Of a stretch of DNA of 64,000 bases, positions 1-9,472 are shown one piece after another. The notes under the pieces were generated by a model that worked only from the letters and a program-made list of their open reading frames with translations, ran no database searches and was not told the DNA's origin. Position 1 is the first letter of the stretch. Each line of letters opens with the position of its first letter. Both the position numbers and the translations under genes were made by a program. This DNA is from Oscillibacter sp. (GTDB taxonomy: Bacteria > Bacillota > Clostridia > Oscillospirales > Oscillospiraceae), in contig NZ_JAQUVF010000004.1 of NCBI RefSeq assembly GCF_028693505.1, positions 1 through 64,000 of the forward strand. The letters are read 5' to 3'.

Positions 1-378
1 CCGTGGACGTGCCAAGAGCCGTCCTTGTGCTGCTCCGGGACTAAGAGCACATCCAGCTTGAAGCCGTAAACCTTACGCCAGTCCCGAATTTTCTGGGACA
101 GTGCAGACATGAAAACGTCCAAAGAGTTGCGGTCCCATTTCTCCTGATTCAGCGTGCCAGTAAAAAAATACTGCCATGGGTTGCAAAGCGCATATTGCAA
201 CACCATGGACCGGGCGCGGCTGAAATTGGAATCCAGCTTTATTTCGTTGTGATTCTCGTCCTCCTTGTCACGGAGGACGAGCTTTTCACGGTCCCGATCA
301 CCCTTGAATGTAACTACCTTGTAGATATCATCCCGGTACCGGTGAATGACGTGAACGGGGGATGCACAATTCGACATA
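1..378 (-). CDS. Rolling-circle replication initiator (HUH Rep), partial at window edge
   Basis: Reverse-strand translation from ATG at 378: MSNCASPVHVIHRYRDDIYKVV...NPWQYFFTGTLNQEKWDRNSLDVFMSALSQKIRDWRKVYGFKLDVLLVPEQHKDGSWHVHG; WHVHG is an HUH-type motif; open at the window edge so absent from the ORF track. Confidence 0.75.
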
Positions 379-509
379 TGGCAAGCACTTCCCGGAATTC
401 GATATGGTGTCAAGTGGCCCTTTTCGGAGCCTTAAAGCTCCGATTTTGGACCGCCCTTGACCGTGCATATCGTCACGACATTCACCGGCAGGGGATAAAG
501 ATTACTGTG

Positions 510-752
510 TTACGCCTTCACAAAATCAACGACCTTGTCGAAGGCGTTCCGAAACACATAGACGGTCTCACCGTACTTGGGGACATAAGAAAGCCCTGCG
601 GCTTTCTCATCGGAGAGAAAAGCCCGCTCCGGTTTTCCCTGCGTCGGGTCCGAAGGGACAAGAAAGAAGTAACTACCTACAACTTCCTTCCCATCATTGC
701 CAGTAAAACTGGCAGGCTCAATCTTGATTACCTTCATCGTTCCCATACTCAA
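510..752 (-). CDS. Small hypothetical protein of the same rolling-circle/filamentous-phage-like element
   Basis: 80-aa ORF directly upstream of the Rep-like ORF on the same strand. Confidence 0.5.
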   Translation of the reverse strand: MSMGTMKVIKIEPASFTGNDGKEVVGSYFFLVPSDPTQGKPERAFLSDEKAAGLSYVPKYGETVYVFRNAFDKVVDFVKA

Positions 753-856
753 ATTACCTCACATTCTTTTTTTTGTTTGGACGCTGGGTAACGCCCTAGA
801 GTAAGTAGCTTTACACTCTCGTCAAGCAAGAAGTCTGGGCTACTCAAAAATAAAGA

Positions 857-891
857 ACAAGCGGACATTCCAATTGATGGAAACCGCTTGT
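857..891. terminator. Hairpin ACAAGCGG...CCGCTTGT with inner TTCCA/TGGAA pairing, followed by a T-rich tract
   Basis: Inverted repeat read directly, between the Rep element and ruvC. Confidence 0.6.
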
Positions 892-999
892 CCATTTTTA
901 ATATAAAACGCGCCGCGCCTTCGGGCGCTCTTTTTGCTGTTGCGCCGGGGGCGGAAATTTGCTATACTAGATGGGAATGTAAACCGGAAGGGGAGCGCC

Positions 1000-1509
1000 A
1001 TGCGCATTTTAGGCATCGACCCCGGCATCGCCACCATCGGCTTTGGTCTGGTGGAGGCGGAGCGGGGACAAGTCCATATGCTGACCTACGGGGCCATCAC
1101 CACCCCGGCGGGGCTTCCTCTTTCCCGGCGGCTCTACCAAATTGAGCGGGACATGGAGGAGCTGATCGGCAAGCTGCACCCGGACGTGATCTCCGTGGAG
1201 GAGCTGTTTTTCAACACCAACATCACCACCGGCATCGCCGTGGCTCACGGGCGGGGCGTCATTCTCTGCGCCGCGGAAAAGTGCGGCATCCCCCTCTTCG
1301 AGTACACGCCCTCGCAGGTGAAGCTGGCGGTGACCGGGTACGGCAAGGCGCAAAAGCGGCAAGTGATGGACATGACCCGGCGGCTTTTAAAGCTTGCCGC
1401 CGTCCCCCGGCCCGACGACGCGGCGGACGCGCTGGGGCTGGCGCTTTGCCACGCAAGGAGTTTTACTTCACGGCTCCCGCAAACAAAGGACGTGAAGGAA
1501 ACGGTATAA
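1000..1509 (+). CDS. ruvC: Crossover junction endodeoxyribonuclease RuvC
   Basis: MRILGIDPGIATIGFGLVE...; start placed at the ATG at 1000; next to ruvA. Confidence 0.95.
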   Translation: MRILGIDPGIATIGFGLVEAERGQVHMLTYGAITTPAGLPLSRRLYQIERDMEELIGKLHPDVISVEELFFNTNITTGIAVAHGRGVILCAAEKCGIPLFEYTPSQVKLAVTGYGKAQKRQVMDMTRRLLKLAAVPRPDDAADALGLALCHARSFTSRLPQTKDVKETV

Positions 1510-1522
1510 GGAGTTTTGACGT

Positions 1523-2128
1523 ATGTTTTACTATCTGGACGGCACCGTGGCGGAAATTTTGCCCGGCCTTGCCGTGATCGACTGCGGCGGCGTGGGCTAT
1601 GCCTGCATGACCACCAACAACACCCTCGCCCACCTCAAAAAGGGCCAGCGGGGCAAGCTCTATACCTTTTTGAACGTTGGGGAGAACGTCTTTGGGCTGT
1701 ACGGCTTCGCCACCCAAAGCGAGCTTGCCAGCTTCCGGCTGCTGATCGGGGTTTCCGGCGTGGGACCGAAGGCGGCCATTGCCATTCTCTCCGTGGGTAC
1801 GCCGGAAACGCTGGCCATGGCCATCGTGACGGAGGACGAGAAAACCCTGACGGCGGCGCCGGGCATCGGCAAAAAAATCGCCCAGCGCATCATTCTGGAG
1901 CTGAAGGACAAGATGGCGAAGGAGACCGCCGCCGGGCTGGATTTTTCCGGCGGCAAGGGCGCGCCGGCAGCGGCCCTCTTTTCCAGCAAAGCAACCGAGG
2001 CGGCTGCCGCCCTCGCGGTTTTGGGCTATTCCTCTCAGGAGGTCTCCGCCGCGCTCAAGGGCGTGGACATGGAGAACTTGCCGCTGGAGGAGATCATCCG
2101 AGCGAGCCTGAAGAAAATGGTGAAGTGA
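1523..2128 (+). CDS. ruvA: Holliday junction branch migration protein RuvA
   Basis: MFYYLDGTVAEILPGLAVIDCGGVGY...GVSGVGPKAA...PGIGKKIAQRIILELKDK. Confidence 0.95.
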   Translation: MFYYLDGTVAEILPGLAVIDCGGVGYACMTTNNTLAHLKKGQRGKLYTFLNVGENVFGLYGFATQSELASFRLLIGVSGVGPKAAIAILSVGTPETLAMAIVTEDEKTLTAAPGIGKKIAQRIILELKDKMAKETAAGLDFSGGKGAPAAALFSSKATEAAAALAVLGYSSQEVSAALKGVDMENLPLEEIIRASLKKMVK

Positions 2129-2485
2129 ATGAGCAGTAAAAAGAACGCAAAAGAAAAGGCGCCGGCCCGGAAAGAAGCCGAAAAGAAGGCAAAAAACAAG
2201 CGCACCATGGTCAACGGCATCGCCGTGGGCATGCTGTTTGTGGGATTGTGGGCAGGACTGACGATTCCGCCGGCCTTTGCCTCCAACACCTGTGGCAGCT
2301 CGGAAACGGCGATGGAAGCGCTTCTGGAAAAGCAGCAGGGCGAGGACGTGGAGCTTTTGCAGGTGACGCAGCGCGGCAGGGAGAAAGAAGTCGTGTACAC
2401 CGTCGGGGCAGAGCAGTCCACAGCGGTGTTTCAGCGGCGGCTGCTTGGCCTGCGGTGGGCTTACGGCGGCGAAGTGCTGCCATGA
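2129..2485 (+). CDS. Hypothetical single-TM protein between ruvA and ruvB
   Basis: 118-aa ORF, Lys-rich N-terminus then hydrophobic helix. Confidence 0.6.
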   Translation: MSSKKNAKEKAPARKEAEKKAKNKRTMVNGIAVGMLFVGLWAGLTIPPAFASNTCGSSETAMEALLEKQQGEDVELLQVTQRGREKEVVYTVGAEQSTAVFQRRLLGLRWAYGGEVLP

Positions 2486-2498
2486 AGGAGATGACAAG

Positions 2499-3557
2499 TT
2501 GAGTATCGACTTTGGAAGCGACATCTATGAAGAGCCTCTCGTGACCAAGACCCTTTTGCAGGAGGACGCGCAGGAGGTATCCCTGCGCCCCCGGACCCTC
2601 AAGGAGTACATTGGGCAGGAGAAGGCCAAGGAAAACCTCGCCGTTTTCATCGAGGCCGCCCGCAGGCGGGAGGAGGCGCTGGACCACGTGCTGCTCCACG
2701 GCCCTCCGGGCCTCGGCAAGACGACGCTGGCGGGCATCATCGCCCAGGAGATGGGCGTGAACATCCGCATCACCTCTGGCCCCGCCATCGAAAAACCGGG
2801 AGATCTGGCGGCGCTGCTCACCAACTTAAGCGAGGGGGACATCCTCTTCGTGGATGAGATCCACCGGCTCAACCGCGCCGTGGAGGAGATTTTGTACCCC
2901 GCCATGGAGGATTACGCGCTGGACATCATCGTGGGCAAGGGGCCCTCCGCCAACTCCATCCGGCTGGACCTGCCGAAATTCACCCTCATCGGAGCCACCA
3001 CCCGGGCAGGTCAGCTCTCCGCGCCGTTGCGGGATCGCTTCGGCGTGACGCTGCGGCTGGAGCTGTACACCCCCGAGGAGCTTTCCGAGATTGTAAAACG
3101 CTCCGCCGGGATTTTGAATGTGGACATCGTGCCCTCCGGGGCCTACGAGATCGCCCGCCGCAGCCGGGGCACGCCCCGTATCGCCAACCGGATGCTGCGC
3201 CGGGTGCGGGACTTCGCCCAGGTGAAGGCCGACGGCGTCATCACCATGGACGTGGCGGATCAGGCGCTGTGCGCGCTGGAGATCGACCATCTGGGCCTTG
3301 ACACCGTGGACCGGCGGATGCTGGGGGCCATCATCGACAACTATAACGGCGGCCCCGTGGGCCTTGAGACGCTGGCCGCCACCATCGGAGAGGAGTCCGT
3401 GACGCTGGAGGACGTGTACGAGCCGTACCTCATGCAGCTGGGCTTTCTCACCCGGACGCCCCGGGGCCGCTGCGTCACGCAGAAGGCTTACGGGCACCTC
3501 CACCGCCCCATCCCCGGCGGGGCGACGGAAGGTCCGCTGGACCAGCTGAGCATCTAA
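2499..3557 (+). CDS. ruvB: Holliday junction DNA helicase RuvB
   Basis: [20 protein letters not shown]...[18 protein letters not shown]...[14 protein letters not shown] start at 2499 preceded by GGAG. Confidence 0.95.
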   Translation: MSIDFGSDIYEEPLVTKTLLQEDAQEVSLRPRTLKEYIGQEKAKENLAVFIEAARRREEALDHVLLHGPPGLGKTTLAGIIAQEMGVNIRITSGPAIEKPGDLAALLTNLSEGDILFVDEIHRLNRAVEEILYPAMEDYALDIIVGKGPSANSIRLDLPKFTLIGATTRAGQLSAPLRDRFGVTLRLELYTPEELSEIVKRSAGILNVDIVPSGAYEIARRSRGTPRIANRMLRRVRDFAQVKADGVITMDVADQALCALEIDHLGLDTVDRRMLGAIIDNYNGGPVGLETLAATIGEESVTLEDVYEPYLMQLGFLTRTPRGRCVTQKAYGHLHRPIPGGATEGPLDQLSI

Positions 3558-3621
3558 AAAAACGCCACCAAGTGGGTGCTGCGGCGCTTTTGCGCCATCA
3601 AACGAGAAGGGAATCATCAAC

Positions 3622-4977
3622 ATGGGTAAATTATTTGGAACCGACGGCATTCGGGGCGTGGTGGGCGAAAACCTCACCGCCGAAATGGCCTTTCGCGTGG
3701 GGCAGGCCATCGCCGCCGTGCTGATGGAGGAGAAGGGGAGCCGTCCCACCGTGGTCATCGGCAAGGACACCCGCATCTCCTCCGATATGCTGGAATCCGC
3801 CCTGATGGCGGGCATCTGTGACATGGGGGGCGACGTGAAGCCTCTGGGCACCGTCCCCACCCCCGCCGTGGCGTACCTTGCCCGGCAGGAGAAGGCGGAC
3901 GCGGGCATCGTCCTCTCCGCCAGCCACAACCCCTACGAGCACAACGGCATCAAGGTGTTCAGCGGGCAGGGCTATAAGCTCTCCGACGAGGTGGAAGCGC
4001 GGATCGAGGAAAAAATCCTCTCCGGCGCTCCCCTGAAGCACCGCACCCGGGGCGAGATCGGCCGCCGCCACCACGGGATGCGCCAGCTCAAGCAGGATTA
4101 CATCGACTTTGTGGCCTCCACCGTGGAATCCGACCTTGCGGGGCTGCGGATTCTGGTGGACTGCGCCAACGGCGCGGCCAGCGCCACCGCGCCGGAGCTG
4201 TTTGGCCGCTTCAAGGCCCACACGGACTTCATCCATCGCCAGAGCGACGGCGTGAACATCAACAGCCGCTGCGGCTCCACCCATCTGGAGGACCTCTCCG
4301 CCATGGTGGTGCGCGGCGGGTACGACGTGGGCGTGGCCTTTGACGGGGACGCGGACCGGTGTCTGCTGGTGGACGAAACTGGCGCGGAGATCGACGGGGA
4401 CAAGGTGATGGCGGTGTGCGCGCTGGACATGAAGCGCCGGGGGCTGCTGGTGGGCAACACCATCGTCGCCACCGTCATGAGCAATCTGGGCCTCCACGAG
4501 TTCTGCCGGGAAAACGGCATCGACCTTGTCTGCACCGCCGTGGGCGACCGCAACGTACTGGAGGAGATGCTCCGCCACGATTACCGCATCGGCGGCGAGC
4601 AGTCGGGCCACACCATCTTCACCGCGCTGGAAACCACCGGCGACGGCGAGGTGACCGCCCTCCAGTTTTTGCAGGTGCTGGCCCGGTCGGGGAAGAAGGC
4701 CAGCGCGCTTTCTTCCGTCTGCGCCACCTATCCCCAGGTGCTTTTGAATCTGGAGGTGCCCCACAGCGGCGGCGTCAAGGAAAAGATCATGGCCTCCGAC
4801 GCGCTCAAGGGCGCCGTGGAGGCGGAGGAGCGTGCGCTCCACGGAAACGGACGGGTGCTGGTTCGTGCTTCCGGCACGGAAGCGCTGATCCGGGTCATGG
4901 TGGAGGCCAAGACCGCCGAAATGGCCGACGAGGTGGCCCAGCGGCTGGTGAATTTTATAAAATCACTAAATTTTTAA
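3622..4977 (+). CDS. glmM: Phosphoglucosamine mutase
   Basis: MGKLFGTDGIRGVVGENLTAEMAFRVGQA...VLSASHNPYEHNGIK...AFDGDADR. Confidence 0.95.
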   Translation: MGKLFGTDGIRGVVGENLTAEMAFRVGQAIAAVLMEEKGSRPTVVIGKDTRISSDMLESALMAGICDMGGDVKPLGTVPTPAVAYLARQEKADAGIVLSASHNPYEHNGIKVFSGQGYKLSDEVEARIEEKILSGAPLKHRTRGEIGRRHHGMRQLKQDYIDFVASTVESDLAGLRILVDCANGAASATAPELFGRFKAHTDFIHRQSDGVNINSRCGSTHLEDLSAMVVRGGYDVGVAFDGDADRCLLVDETGAEIDGDKVMAVCALDMKRRGLLVGNTIVATVMSNLGLHEFCRENGIDLVCTAVGDRNVLEEMLRHDYRIGGEQSGHTIFTALETTGDGEVTALQFLQVLARSGKKASALSSVCATYPQVLLNLEVPHSGGVKEKIMASDALKGAVEAEERALHGNGRVLVRASGTEALIRVMVEAKTAEMADEVAQRLVNFIKSLNF

Positions 4978-5007
4978 GGAATTATCCGCGAAATTTTGAA
5001 CAATTGC

Positions 5008-5037
5008 TTGACATTTCGGTGGGTAAACAGGTATAAT
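5008..5037 (+). promoter_or_regulatory. SigA-type promoter TTGACA-18-TATAAT
   Basis: -35 TTGACA 5008-5013, -10 TATAAT 5032-5037. Confidence 0.75.
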
Positions 5038-5042
5038 ACGAG

Positions 5043-5681
5043 ATGTGTAAATCTTATGAGTCTCCGCAGTCCCGGGAAAATTTCCCAGATGAAGCGCTCT
5101 GCCGTCTCAGCGCGGCAGGAGACCGTCTGGCGGAAGAAATTCTGGTCGCCCGGTATAACCGGCTGGTCCGCACCTGCGCCCGCCCCTTTTTTCTGGTGGG
5201 CGGCGACAGCGAGGATTTGACGCAGGAGGGCATGGTGGGACTCATCAAGGCCGTTCGGGAATACGACGCGGGCAAAGAGGCGTCGTTCCGGACCTTCGCA
5301 GAAATTTGCATTCGCAGCCGACTGTATTCCGTTTTGCGCGCCGCGTCGCGCGATAAGCATTTACCGCTCAATCAGTCGGTTTCTTTGGATACACCCTACT
5401 TTGACAGCAATTCCTACACCTCTGGTACCAGTAACTTGGCGCAGCGCAATCCTGAAGATTTTCTGATCGACAGGGAGCACACGGCGGCCCTCTTATCCGG
5501 TGTCCGGAAACAGTTGTCCGAATTCGAAGCGAAGATTTTGGGGTACTATTTAGACGGTCTTTCATGCAGGGAAATTGCCGAGACGGTAGGCAAGCCCCCA
5601 AAGTCCGTGGACAACGCTGTGCAGCGGATCCGTCGCAAGGTGGCACAGCAACTTCTTTCCGGCGATTTCAGCCAACGCTGA
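5043..5681 (+). CDS. SigH-like sporulation sigma-70 family factor
   Basis: RYNRLVRTCARPFFLVGGDSEDLTQEGMVGLIKAVREYDAGKEASFRTFAEICIRSRL...VGKPPKSVDNAVQRIRRKV. Confidence 0.85.
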   Translation: MCKSYESPQSRENFPDEALCRLSAAGDRLAEEILVARYNRLVRTCARPFFLVGGDSEDLTQEGMVGLIKAVREYDAGKEASFRTFAEICIRSRLYSVLRAASRDKHLPLNQSVSLDTPYFDSNSYTSGTSNLAQRNPEDFLIDREHTAALLSGVRKQLSEFEAKILGYYLDGLSCREIAETVGKPPKSVDNAVQRIRRKVAQQLLSGDFSQR

Positions 5682-5720
5682 ACGCAATATATTTTTCTTT
5701 TCAAAGAGAGGGTAAAAATC

Positions 5721-6002
5721 ATGTTCGAAGACAAGACTTTAGTGTGCAAAGAGTGCGGCGAGGAGTTCGTGTTCACTGCCGGTGAGCAGGAGTTCTACGC
5801 AGAGCGCGGCTTCCAGAACGAGCCTCAGCGCTGCAAGAACTGCCGTGACGCCCGCAAGAACGCTTCTCGCGGTCCCCGCGAGTACTTCACCGCTGTTTGC
5901 GCTTCCTGCGGCGGCGAGGCGAAGGTTCCTTTCGAGCCCAAGTCCGATCGCCCCGTGTATTGCAGCGAGTGCTTCGCCAAGATGCGCGATCAGCAGAGAT
6001 AA
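5721..6002 (+). CDS. Zinc-ribbon domain protein
   Basis: MFEDKTLVCKECGEEFVFTAGEQEFYAERGF...CKNCR...CASCGGEAKVPFEP...VYCSECF. Confidence 0.85.
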   Translation: MFEDKTLVCKECGEEFVFTAGEQEFYAERGFQNEPQRCKNCRDARKNASRGPREYFTAVCASCGGEAKVPFEPKSDRPVYCSECFAKMRDQQR

Positions 6003-6036
6003 CAACCTGCTTTTCCGCGCGGAACGATGCCATTCA

Positions 6037-6066
6037 AAAGAGACGCCCGATTTTGGGCGTCTCTTT
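6037..6066 (+). terminator. Rho-independent terminator AAAGAGACGCCC...GGGCGTCTCTTT
   Basis: 12-bp perfect inverted repeat plus T tract. Confidence 0.85.
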
Positions 6067-6149
6067 TCCTGTAAACCCTTCGGAAGTGACCAAAAATTAC
6101 CCGCAGACGGGAAAAGACGACAAAAAAACAAGGTTCCTCGGATTATCTA

Positions 6150-6178
6150 TTGAATTCACGCAAATAATAGAGTATAAT
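6150..6178 (+). promoter_or_regulatory. SigA-type promoter TTGAAT-17-TATAAT
   Basis: -35 6150-6155, -10 6173-6178, upstream of the DUF1858 ORF. Confidence 0.7.
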
Positions 6179-6214
6179 ACGACCGTTGAATTTTGAATTT
6201 GGAGGAACCCTTTT

Positions 6215-6424
6215 ATGATTACCATTACCAAAGATACCATCATCGGGGAAATTCTCGATGTCGCTCCCCAGACCGCGCCCATCTTCCTCTCCATCGGGAT
6301 GCACTGCCTGGGCTGCCCCTCTTCCCGCGGCGAAACGGTGGAGGAAGCCTGCATGGTCCACGGCGTGGACTGCGAGAAGCTGCTCGCTCTCGTGAACGAG
6401 GAAGCCAACAAGGACGCCGAGTAA
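6215..6424 (+). CDS. DUF1858 domain protein
   Basis: MITITKDTIIGEILDVAPQTAPIFLSIGMHCLGCPSSRGETVEEAC. Confidence 0.85.
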   Translation: MITITKDTIIGEILDVAPQTAPIFLSIGMHCLGCPSSRGETVEEACMVHGVDCEKLLALVNEEANKDAE

Positions 6425-6439
6425 GGTTTGATCGAACCG

Positions 6440-6470
6440 GACGCATACGGGAGAGGATTCCGTATGCGTC
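6440..6470 (+). terminator. Hairpin GACGCATACGG...CCGTATGCGTC, possible terminator/attenuator
   Basis: 11-bp perfect inverted repeat, short T run. Confidence 0.55.
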
Positions 6471-6492
6471 TTTCCACGGAGGAGGGCCTTTG

Positions 6493-7197
6493 TTGAAGGA
6501 TCTGGAACTAACGCCCCGCCTGCGTCTTTTGGCGGACTGGGTACCTCCCGGCGCAAAGCTCGCTGATGTTGGCACGGATCACGCCTACCTTCCCGTGTGG
6601 CTTTTGCTGCACGGCCGGGTGCGCTGTGCCATTGCCGGCGATCTGCGCCCCGGCCCGCTGGAGCGGGCAAGGCAGACCGGCGCGCGCTACGGCGCGGAAC
6701 TCATCGACTTTCGCCTCTGCGACGGCCTTTCCGCCATCGCGCCGGAGGAGGCGGACACCATCGTCATCGCCGGGATGGGGGGCGAGACCATTGCCGCCAT
6801 CCTCGCCGCCGCCCCATGGACACGCTCCGGCCGCCATACGCTGCTGCTCCAGCCCATGACCAAGGCAGAGGAGCTGCGCCGCTTTCTCGCGGAAAACGGC
6901 TATTCCATCACCCGGGAGGCGCTGGTCCGGGACCGGGGCACGCTGTATCCGGTGCTGGAGGCCACGGCGGGGGAGATGACCCTCACCACGGGACAGCTCT
7001 ACGGCGGGGCAGCGCTTTTGAACGACCCGCTGGGAGACCGGTACCTGATCGAAAAGATCATCCGGCTGCAAGGCGCCGTGGCGGGGCTGAACCACTCCGG
7101 CGACGCAGCCGACCGGGCGCGATCGGACGCCCTGCGGGACATACTCACCGCCCTGCTGGAAATGAGAGAGGAGTGGCGTCATGCCCATTGCCGGTGA
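6493..7197 (+). CDS. trmK: tRNA (adenine22-N1)-methyltransferase TrmK
   Basis: LTPRLRLLADWVPPGAKLADVGTDHAYLPVWLL...; TTG start; followed by nif3. Confidence 0.85.
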   Translation: MKDLELTPRLRLLADWVPPGAKLADVGTDHAYLPVWLLLHGRVRCAIAGDLRPGPLERARQTGARYGAELIDFRLCDGLSAIAPEEADTIVIAGMGGETIAAILAAAPWTRSGRHTLLLQPMTKAEELRRFLAENGYSITREALVRDRGTLYPVLEATAGEMTLTTGQLYGGAALLNDPLGDRYLIEKIIRLQGAVAGLNHSGDAADRARSDALRDILTALLEMREEWRHAHCR

Positions 7198-7963
7198 AAT
7201 CGAACAGTTTCTCTTCACGCGCGCTCCCCGGGCGGGGGCCATGGAGTGGGACAACGTGGGTCTGCTGCTGGGCGACCCCACAAAGAGCGTCACGCGCTGC
7301 CTTGTGGCGCTGGACATCACGGAGGCCGTGGCGGACGAGGCCGTCTCCCTGGGCTGTCAGCTCATCGTCTCCCACCATCCGCTGATGAACTGCCATTGGC
7401 TCCCCGTGCAGAGCGTGCGGGAGGACACCCGGCAGGGCCATCTGCTGCGAAAGCTCCTGCGCCACGACGTGGCCGCCATCTGTATGCACACCAATCTGGA
7501 CGTGGCAGAAGGCGGCGTGAACGATATTCTGGCCCAGACCCTTGGGCTGGAAGGCCCCGGCGTGCTTTGTGAAAACGGACTTGGCCGGGTGGGAACGCTT
7601 CCCGCCCCCATGGCGCTGCGGGACTTTGCCCGCTTCGTCTCCCGTACGCTGGGGTGCAACGGCCTTCGCTTTTCCGACGCCGGACGGCCCGTTTCCCGGG
7701 TGGCCGTGGGCGGCGGCGCCTGCGGGGACTGCATCGCTCCGGCCATCGCCGCCGGGTGCGACACCTTTGTCACCGCCGATCTCAGCTATCACCAGTTTTT
7801 GGACACAGGGGAGATCAATCTCATCGACGCGGGCCATTTCCCCACGGAAAACCCCGTCTGCGCCGCGCTGGTGGATGCGCTGAAAGAGCAGTTTCCCCAA
7901 CTAAGCGTCATCAAATCCGCTTCCCACCGGGAAGTGATTCAGTACTACGTTGAAGGAGAGTAA
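7181..7963 (+). CDS. Nif3-like dinuclear metal center protein
   Basis: EWDNVGLLLGDPTKSVTRCLVALDIT...LIVSHHPLM...; 17-bp overlap with trmK. Confidence 0.9.
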   Translation: MPIAGEIEQFLFTRAPRAGAMEWDNVGLLLGDPTKSVTRCLVALDITEAVADEAVSLGCQLIVSHHPLMNCHWLPVQSVREDTRQGHLLRKLLRHDVAAICMHTNLDVAEGGVNDILAQTLGLEGPGVLCENGLGRVGTLPAPMALRDFARFVSRTLGCNGLRFSDAGRPVSRVAVGGGACGDCIAPAIAAGCDTFVTADLSYHQFLDTGEINLIDAGHFPTENPVCAALVDALKEQFPQLSVIKSASHREVIQYYVEGE

Positions 7964-7968
7964 ACATC

Positions 7969-8703
7969 ATGTCCGGACATTCCAAATGGCATAATATCCA
8001 AAAAACCAAAGGAGCTGCCGACGCCAAGCGCTCCGCCGCATTTACCAAGGTCGCCCGCGAGATCATCGTGGCGGTGAAGGAAGGCGGCTCCGGAGACGTC
8101 AACAACAACTCCCGTCTCGCCACCGTCATCGCCAAGGCCAAGGCCGTCAACATGCCTAACGACAACATCAAGCGCACCATTGAAAAGGCCCTCGGCTCCG
8201 GCAATACCGACAGCTACGAATCCATTACTTACGAGGGATACGGTCCCGGCGGCGTGGCCGTCATCGTGGAGGCCCTGACCGACAACCGCCAGCGCACCGC
8301 GCCGGAGGTCCGTCACGCCTTTGATAAGTGCAACGGCAACATGGGCGCCCCCGGCTGCGTCAGCTGGTCCTTCGACCGCAAGGGCGTCATCGTCATCGAC
8401 AATGAGGACGGCGAGCTGGACGAGGACACCGTCATGATGGACGCGCTGGAATCCGGCGCCGCCGATTTTGAGGCCGACGGCGACGCGCTGGAGATCACCA
8501 CCGATCCCGACGCCTTCAACGACGTGGTGAAGGCGCTGGAAGGGAAGGGCTACTCCTTTGTCAACGCCGAGATTGAGATGGTGCCCCAGAACGACATCAC
8601 ACTCTCCGACGAGGGCGACGTGAAGAACATGGAAAAGCTCATCGACATGCTGGAGGACAACGACGACGTCCAAAACGTGTTCCACAACTGGAATAACGAC
8701 TGA
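7969..8703 (+). CDS. yebC: YebC/PmpR family regulator
   Basis: MSGHSKWHNIQKTKGAADAKRSAAFTKVAREI... Confidence 0.95.
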   Translation: MSGHSKWHNIQKTKGAADAKRSAAFTKVAREIIVAVKEGGSGDVNNNSRLATVIAKAKAVNMPNDNIKRTIEKALGSGNTDSYESITYEGYGPGGVAVIVEALTDNRQRTAPEVRHAFDKCNGNMGAPGCVSWSFDRKGVIVIDNEDGELDEDTVMMDALESGAADFEADGDALEITTDPDAFNDVVKALEGKGYSFVNAEIEMVPQNDITLSDEGDVKNMEKLIDMLEDNDDVQNVFHNWNND

Positions 8704-8708
8704 GTTTA

Positions 8709-8741
8709 TGGGGGAGTGGACAAACCGCTCTCCCTTTTTCT
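8709..8741 (+). terminator. Terminator hairpin after yebC
   Basis: GGGGGAGTGG acaaa CCGCTCTCCC then TTTTTC (one or two wobble pairs). Confidence 0.65.
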
Positions 8742-8937
8742 TTCCACAACTTTTTCAACAAAACTTAACTTTTGTGCAATGGTAAAAAACCCTTGCTCTA
8801 ACAGAAACACTTTCTCTTGCTTTTGCTCTTGCTCTGGCGGGAAGATTTTTAAACATTCTTGAAAATTTTGCCGTTCGTTGCACGCAAGGGTGCAACTTTC
8901 GCGGCCCGTCGGCGGATTACATAGGGAGGGAGTTTCA

Positions 8938-9258
8938 TTGACGGAAAAGAAGAGCTTTTTATTGTACCTGGACATGTACCCGCACATTGCGCGCCTTCCG
9001 GCGGAGCAGCGGGGCGAGCTGCTGTCCGCCCTGTTTGAATTTGCCGCGGCGCAGGCAAAGCAGACCGGCACGGCGGGGCTGCCGCCGCACCCAAGGATGA
9101 CTTTAGAGACGCAGATGGCGTTTTCCTTCATGGCGGAGACCATTCGGCGGGACACGGAAAAGTGGCTGCAAAAGCACGAGCGCTACGTGAAGGCGGCGCG
9201 GGAGCGGCGGGGGAGCATCCCGCAAAGCCGGGACGGCAGCGACTGGGAGATGCCTTGA
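8938..9258 (+). CDS. Small DUF6291-like protein (phage-replication-associated type)
   Basis: TTG start after GGGAGGGAG: MTEKKSFLLYLDMYPHIARLPAEQRGELLSALFEFAAAQ...MAFSFMAETIRRDTEKW. Confidence 0.65.
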   Translation: MTEKKSFLLYLDMYPHIARLPAEQRGELLSALFEFAAAQAKQTGTAGLPPHPRMTLETQMAFSFMAETIRRDTEKWLQKHERYVKAARERRGSIPQSRDGSDWEMP

Positions 9259-9280
9259 GCGCTGGCGGCGCAAAAGAAAA

Positions 9281-9309
9281 GTCCCTCCTGCGGATTGCGC
9301 AGGAGGGAC
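9281..9309. repeat. 29-nt hairpin repeat, copy 1
   Basis: GTCCCTCCTGCGGATTGCGCAGGAGGGAC; identical to 9472-9500. Confidence 0.9.
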
Positions 9310-9404
9310 CCGGTCTTTCGATAAACCCTGAAATTCGGATTTTCGGGAAGGAAGATAGTTACGAAAGAAACCCAGGAAGGGTGTCTTTCGTTTTCAATCA
9401 GAAG

Positions 9405-9432
9405 TTTTTTGAACTTTCATAAGTTCAAAAAA
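9405..9432. terminator. Palindrome TTTTTTGAACTT-tcat-AAGTTCAAAAAA (bidirectional terminator shape)
   Basis: 12-bp perfect stem with T/A tails. Confidence 0.7.
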
Positions 9433-9437
9433 TCTTG

Positions 9438-9472
9438 CTCAGCTTGTCGAAAAGACTTTTCGACAAGCTGAG
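9438..9472. repeat. 35-bp near-perfect palindrome CTCAGCTTGTCGAAAAG-a-CTTTTCGACAAGCTGAG
   Basis: 17-bp arms around a single nucleotide, read directly. Confidence 0.9.

Noticed and set aside
195-791. 198-aa plus-strand ORF at the left edge
   Set aside because: Antisense to the HUH Rep and 80-aa ORFs, whose motifs are far more convincing
1463-2524. 353-aa minus-strand ORF opposite ruvA/ruvB
   Set aside because: Low-complexity His/Arg/Gly/Leu translation antisense to confident ruvA; typical GC-rich shadow ORF
2826-4842. Long minus-strand ORFs opposite ruvB and glmM (2826..3929, 3631..4842)
   Set aside because: Antisense to well-supported genes, no recognisable motif
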